The notes beneath the pieces were generated by a model. It was not told where the DNA came from and ran no database searches. It worked only from the letters and a program-made list of their open reading frames with translations. Below, in pieces: positions 60,892 through 64,000 of a stretch of DNA of 64,000 nucleotides; within the stretch, counting starts at the first letter, position 1; each line of letters starts with the position of its first letter. The translations under genes were made by a program, and so were the position numbers. The stretch spans positions 53,746-117,745 of the forward strand of contig JAKLIW010000009.1 of NCBI GenBank assembly GCA_022709425.1. Direction: 5' to 3'. This DNA is from a bacterium. Lineage in GTDB: Bacteria > UBP6 > UBA1177 > JAKLFG01.

Positions 60892-60914
60892 ACTTAAGTT
60901 AAAATCACTTAAGT
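60892..60914. promoter_or_regulatory. Tandem ACTTAAGT palindromes (operator candidate)
   Basis: Two perfect eight-base palindromes, 60892-60899 and 60907-60914, fifteen bases centre to centre, 23 bases upstream of a promoter -35 (60937). Placement on one face of nearly one and a half helical turns is typical of dimer pairs; the small HTH gene at 61446 is a candidate binder. The rest of the 263-base gap (60749-61011) shows nothing further. Confidence 0.4.
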
Positions 60915-60936
60915 TTTCCAAAAATGTAAAAAATAT

Positions 60937-60965
60937 TTGACATTATGTTCGTTGTGCTTTACATT
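60937..60965 (+). promoter_or_regulatory. Promoter of the membrane/HTH/oxidoreductase operon
   Basis: TTGACA (60937-60942), 17 bases, TACATT (60960-60965), about 46 bases before the ATG at 61012. Confidence 0.5.
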
Positions 60966-61011
60966 TGCTCTGTCAACAGGGCATCGGTATGGTGCGAACG
61001 GAGGCGTGAGC

Positions 61012-61452
61012 ATGTCATTCGGAGAACGGAACAGTTGGATCTACTTAGCGGTCTGCCTGATCTCGTATGGGATATATCTGGCGGTCATCCTCGGGCGGTC
61101 GCAGGGTGTCCCGCTCGCCGAGGTCCCGTACGTCGCGCCGATGCTCTGGACGATCGGCATAGCGATAGCGGCCATGATCGTGCTGGTCATTATCTTCTCC
61201 ATCGCGGCGGGGATCTCCGCGCCCAAGGAGTGCGGCAAAACAGACCAGCGTGACCGGGAGATCCACCGGTTCGGGGAATATCTCGGTCTGTGGTTCGTGG
61301 TCTTCGGCGGCGCGGCGGCGCTGGGAATGTCGATGGCGGAAATGGATCATTTCTGGATATCGAATGAGCTTTACTTGGCCTTCGTCCTCTCTTCCGTCGT
61401 CGGATCGGCGGCGAAGATCGTCGCCTATCGCCGGGGATTTCAAGCATGGTAA
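61012..61452 (+). CDS. Four-helix membrane protein (DUF2178-like context)
   Basis: 146 residues from ATG 61012 with GGAGG upstream; an in-frame extension from 60937 lies inside the promoter and is not used. Helices at about 8-27, 43-66, 92-109 and 117-134. It overlaps a small XRE-type regulator gene, an arrangement known for short sensor-like membrane proteins beside YozG-like regulators, which may hold the regulator at the membrane. Family not certain. Confidence 0.75.
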   Translation: MSFGERNSWIYLAVCLISYGIYLAVILGRSQGVPLAEVPYVAPMLWTIGIAIAAMIVLVIIFSIAAGISAPKECGKTDQRDREIHRFGEYLGLWFVVFGGAAALGMSMAEMDHFWISNELYLAFVLSSVVGSAAKIVAYRRGFQAW

Positions 61453-61679
61453 AGCCGACGAAGGTCACCAATGCGATACGGACCCTGCGGTTCACCCACG
61501 GGGAGATGACGCAGGCCGATCTCGCCGAACGGGTCGGCGTGACGCGGCAGACCATCATCGCCATAGAACAAGGGCGCTATTCGCCCTCCCTTGAAATGGC
61601 ATTTCAGATCGCCCGGGTGTTCAACGTTCCGCTCGACGCGGTGTTCCAATATACGGAAGAGGAAGGAGATATTCCATGA
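61446..61679 (+). CDS. YozG-like small helix-turn-helix regulator (77 aa)
   Basis: Compact Cro/CI-type DNA-binding domain: NAIRTLRFTHGEMTQADLAERVGVTRQTIIAIEQGRYSPSLEMAFQIARVFNVPLDAVF (shown over several segments: MTQADLAERVGVTRQTIIAI is the HTH). It has no effector domain. ATG overlaps the membrane-protein stop by seven bases and its own stop overlaps the oxidoreductase start, so all three are one unit. The tandem palindromes upstream are candidate sites. Confidence 0.92.
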   Translation: MVKPTKVTNAIRTLRFTHGEMTQADLAERVGVTRQTIIAIEQGRYSPSLEMAFQIARVFNVPLDAVFQYTEEEGDIP

Positions 61680-62641
61680 AGGCGCTGGTATGCCTGCGAT
61701 ACGGACCGCCCGAGGTCCTTACCCTGACGGAATGGGGAAAACCGACGCCCCGCGACAACGAGGTCCTGATACGGGTCCGTGCGACGACGGTGACGCCGGC
61801 CGAATGCCTGATGCGGAGCGGCGCGTCGCCGGTCGGCCGGGCCATTCTCGGATTCACAAAGCCGCAGAAGAAATATCAGATCCTCGGGCTCGAACTGGCC
61901 GGGACGATCGAAGCGGTCGGCGGGAAGGTCACGAGATTCAAGGTCGGCGACGAGGTGTTCGGCTTCACCGGCTTTTCGCCGGGGGCCTACGCCGAATATA
62001 AATGTATGCCCGAAACGGGAGCGCTCTTCATCAAACCGGCCAACCTGTCGCATGCGGAGGCTGCCGCGCTGGTCGACGGGGCATCGACCGCATGGTTCTT
62101 CCTCAAGGATAAGGGGCGGATCAAAAGCGGGGATAAGGTGCTCATCAACGGCGCTTCGGGAAGCATCGGCACCTATGCGGTGCAGTTCGCCAAACACTTC
62201 GGCGCGCAGGTCACGGGGGTGTGCGGCGCCGCGAACGTCGAACTGGTGCGGTCGCTGGGAGCCGACCGGGTCATCGACTACACGCAGGAGGATTTCACTA
62301 CAAGCGGCGTGCGCTACGATATCATCTTCGACACCGTGGCCAAAAGCTCGTTCTCCCGTTGTAAAGAGGCGCTCGAACCGAACGGCCGCTATCTCGTCAC
62401 CGTCATGGGGTTCCTGCCGATCATTCAGACCGTCTGGACCCGGCTGGTAGGCGGGAAGAGGGCCATCTTTGCGATGTCGATCGAAAAGCGCGAGGCGCTG
62501 GGCTTCATCAAAGAACTCGCGGAAAAAGGAGCACTGAAGCCCATCATCGACAGGACCTATCCGCTGGAGCAGGGTGTCGAGGCGCACCGGTATGTCGCGG
62601 GCGGTCACAAAAAAGGCAATGTCGTTCTGACCATAGGATAG
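61676..62641 (+). CDS. NAD(P)-dependent medium-chain reductase, quinone oxidoreductase-like
   Basis: 321 residues of the zinc-independent MDR group: N-terminal GroES-like fold (VLIRVRATTVTPAECLMRSG), LGLELAGTIEAVG, the cofactor loop VLINGASGSIGTYAVQFAKH (V/I-N-G-A-S-G-x-x-G) and Rossmann core. There are no zinc ligands in the catalytic slots. Likely reduces a quinone or enone using NADPH. Start overlaps the regulator stop by four bases. Confidence 0.88.
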   Translation: MKALVCLRYGPPEVLTLTEWGKPTPRDNEVLIRVRATTVTPAECLMRSGASPVGRAILGFTKPQKKYQILGLELAGTIEAVGGKVTRFKVGDEVFGFTGFSPGAYAEYKCMPETGALFIKPANLSHAEAAALVDGASTAWFFLKDKGRIKSGDKVLINGASGSIGTYAVQFAKHFGAQVTGVCGAANVELVRSLGADRVIDYTQEDFTTSGVRYDIIFDTVAKSSFSRCKEALEPNGRYLVTVMGFLPIIQTVWTRLVGGKRAIFAMSIEKREALGFIKELAEKGALKPIIDRTYPLEQGVEAHRYVAGGHKKGNVVLTIG

Positions 62642-62666
62642 ATCAATAACCGCACGGAGGCTCACC

Positions 62667-63329
62667 ATGAAAGAATGGATCAAATTCGGTGAAGAGGTAA
62701 AGGGATACGCTATCCCGGTGGTGAACGAGCGGGAAGTGCGAGCGGCCGCGGGGATACTGTTCCTCGCCACCTTCCTGTCACTCATGTTCATTCTGTTCAA
62801 CCAGAATTTTGTTCCGATAAAGTATATAATAACCTTTTTCCTCGCCGATTTCATGATACGGGTTTTTATAAGTCCCCGGTTCTCGCCGTCGCTCATTCTG
62901 GGACGGCTGATCGTTCGGGGGCAGACGCCCGAATATGTCGGCGCTCCGCAGAAAAAGTTCGCGTGGATCATCGGCGTGGTGTTGGCGGCGCTCATGTTCT
63001 ACTTCTTCATCATCGTAAATGCCTATAGCCCGATCACCGGTATCATCTGCCTTGTCTGTCTGATATTCCTATTCTTTGAGTCGGCGTTCGGCATCTGTTT
63101 GGGATGCAAATTCTATCCGCTCTTTTTTAAGGATAAAGTGCAGTACTGCCCGGGCGAGGTTTGTGATGTGAAGGACAAGCAGGACATCCAAAGAACATCC
63201 GGCGTTCAGTTTCTTGCGTTGTTCGCCTTTATCGCCTTCATCCTCCTGACCGTCTTTGTCATGAATGACCGTTTCAGCGAGAAGCCGTACGACCTGTTCG
63301 GGATCAACAAGGCCGAACAAGCAAAATAG
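62667..63329 (+). CDS. DUF4395 membrane protein (220 aa)
   Basis: GGAGG precedes the ATG. The N-terminal VVNEREVRAAAGILFLATFLS and the central ESAFGICLGCKFYPLF with two cysteines (C-x2-C) are the signature of DUF4395. Helices at about 27-44, 50-66, 90-112, 116-136 and 180-200. A C-terminal CPGEVCDVKDKQD has two further Cys. Function unknown; the Cys pair suggests redox or metal binding at the membrane. It follows the oxidoreductase by 25 bases and may be cotranscribed. Confidence 0.85.
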   Translation: MKEWIKFGEEVKGYAIPVVNEREVRAAAGILFLATFLSLMFILFNQNFVPIKYIITFFLADFMIRVFISPRFSPSLILGRLIVRGQTPEYVGAPQKKFAWIIGVVLAALMFYFFIIVNAYSPITGIICLVCLIFLFFESAFGICLGCKFYPLFFKDKVQYCPGEVCDVKDKQDIQRTSGVQFLALFAFIAFILLTVFVMNDRFSEKPYDLFGINKAEQAK

Positions 63330-63350
63330 AGAAGAGACACAGAAAGGGAA

Positions 63351-63380
63351 CTCGATGGCTCTCGATGGCTCTCGATGGCT
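63351..63380 (+). repeat. Three tandem copies of CTCGATGGCT
   Basis: Three exact ten-base copies in a row, just after the DUF4395 gene. A fourth related CTCGATGGC occurs at 63511-63519. No other role seen. Confidence 0.8.
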
Positions 63381-63432
63381 AAAGTGTTAAAATTTAGATG
63401 TGACCTCAAGAAGGCTTATCAGCAAAGAAACT

Positions 63433-63613
63433 TTACGCTTTCGTCGATTTTCGGAAAGAACGACTATTTTGTTGAAGAACGCTATAGACATGACGAACAC
63501 TGACCTTGCACTCGATGGCGAGTTGCTTGCAGTTGTTGCCGTCGTAATTCTCACAGATGTACTTGGAAACGACTTTTTTTAAGGCGTTTCGCGGGATGCT
63601 AATGGTCAATCCC
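63433..63613 (-). pseudogene. Mor-type HTH regulator gene, 5' end cut off by IS21-family element
   Basis: The minus frame encodes ISIPRNALKKVVSKYICENY then DGNNCKQLAIECKVSVRHVY, the beta-strand plus helix-turn-helix end of Mor/Mu C-type phage activators (strand-P, then N-x-x-LA-x-x-x-x-VS-x-x-x-VY). The protein ends at 63433. Its start is missing: upstream codons belong to the terminus of an IS21-family element, beginning at about 63614. The remaining 5' part would lie beyond the other end of the element, outside the window. Marks a phage-related region. Confidence 0.6.
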
Positions 63614-63624
63614 TGTAGGTGGAG

Positions 63625-63692
63625 AATTCGGAGCAAACTGACCGGCCAATTCGGAACAAACTGGCCGGGTAATTCGGTCAAAGTGGCCACCC
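63625..63692 (+). repeat. Triple terminal repeat of the IS21-family element
   Basis: Units AATTCGGAGCAAACTGACCGG, AATTCGGAACAAACTGGCCGG and AATTCGGTCAAAGTGGCC (core parts shown), consecutive without gaps. In IS21 such repeats bind the transposase. Confidence 0.85.
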
Positions 63693-63783
63693 TCTTCTAA
63701 GGGGTCAGCCAGACAGCATAAATAGCGCAGGAAGAAAAACGGATTAGACTTCCGCCGCCTTTTTAACAACGGCGGAGGAACGC

Positions 63784-64000
63784 ATGAACCGGAGGAAGGA
63801 CCGCATGGAAGTACGCAAACTGCTGAAACTGAGATTGGAAGAAGGCCGGAGCGACCGGAGCGTTGCGAGGATGCTGGGCATCAGCAAGACGACAGTCGGC
63901 AACTACTACCAAGCCTTCCTCAAGAGCGAACTCCCCCTTGCCGAGGTGCTCGAACTCAGCGATGAGGACCTCGAGGAGCTTTTCTATAAAGGTCCGGCGG
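63784..64000 (+). CDS. istA: IstA transposase, N-terminal fragment (runs off window)
   Basis: 72 codons visible from ATG 63784 with GGAGG (63773-63777). MNRRKDRMEVRKLLKLRLEE followed by GRSDRSVARMLGISKTTVGN is the helix-turn-helix that recognises the terminal repeats in IS21 transposases, and SELPLAEVLELSDEDLEELF matches the linker before the catalytic DDE domain, which lies outside. Integrity of the rest cannot be judged. Confidence 0.85.
   Translation, partial: MNRRKDRMEVRKLLKLRLEEGRSDRSVARMLGISKTTVGNYYQAFLKSELPLAEVLELSDEDLEELFYKGPA

Larger units (their letters stand above)
63614..64000 (+). mobile_element. IS21-family insertion sequence, left end (cut by window edge)
   Basis: Starts TGTAGGTGGAG (63614-63624) and then carries three tandem 22-23 bp repeats beginning AATTCGG (63625-63647, 63648-63670, 63671-63692), the multiple terminal repeats typical of IS21-type elements. 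A leader of about 90 bases follows, with half a palindrome (GGGGTCAG at 63700-63707), then istA. The right end is not in the window. Confidence 0.8.

Overview
The window is 64 kb of a GC-rich genome from a Gram-negative bacterium with very many secreted and lipid-anchored proteins. Lipoproteins with Asp-rich linkers, cysteine-rich repeats of the Myxococcus/DUF4215 type, a Ser/Thr kinase with a DWG in place of DFG, thrombospondin type 3 and SBBP/kelch propellers, and housekeeping hypotheticals of deltaproteobacterial type all point to a Myxococcota-like or other deltaproteobacterial-grade lineage. That assignment is inference: no rRNA or tRNA is present to confirm it. Several blocks (1-1069, the gene at 2890-5544, 40358-40861, 54195-60748) are visibly AT-richer than the rest and look acquired.

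Layout. 1-1069: three small accessory genes (a membrane peptide, a YVGIS-motif protein, a lipoprotein). 1371-6305: comM, a lipoprotein gene wedged between comM and a duplicate of the comM 3' end, and a coiled-coil exported protein. 6307-30095: six large minus-strand genes with short gaps, behind one strong promoter at 30203-30230. They encode three giant lipoproteins that share N- and C-terminal modules and carry 12, about 6 and 12 kelch blades, a membrane Ser/Thr kinase with 14 WD40 repeats, a tandem TolB-like protein with a C-terminal membrane anchor, and a TolB/CsgG-like protein with a transglutaminase-like core. I know no description of this set and consider it the main candidate for a new cell-surface system.

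30234-37961: housekeeping genes (rlmD facing coaX, a hypothetical, xseA) and a large propeller-sensor diguanylate cyclase. 38087-43184: an accessory stretch with a HEPN/nucleotidyltransferase pair, a MazEF-type pair, two membrane proteins and a four-gene run with an RdgC-like protein. Four of its units start from closely related promoters. 43141-54160: a minus-strand operon (GT-C glycosyltransferase, plsC, panC, aminotransferase, folK, a helical protein, a Gate-domain membrane protein), then a UbiA-type gene, and a second glycosyltransferase paired with UDP-glucuronate decarboxylase. Both glycosyltransferase genes appear to be transcribed without a leader.

54195-64000: an AT-rich spacer, a 1453-residue secreted protein with a metzincin-like motif plus an adjacent lipoprotein, a small regulator/membrane/oxidoreductase operon, a DUF4395 protein, and at the right edge the terminus and first gene of an IS21-family element inserted in a Mor-like regulator gene. 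A perfect 29-bp palindrome occurs twice, each time extending the C-terminus of a gene (xseA and the aminotransferase) in the same reading frame.
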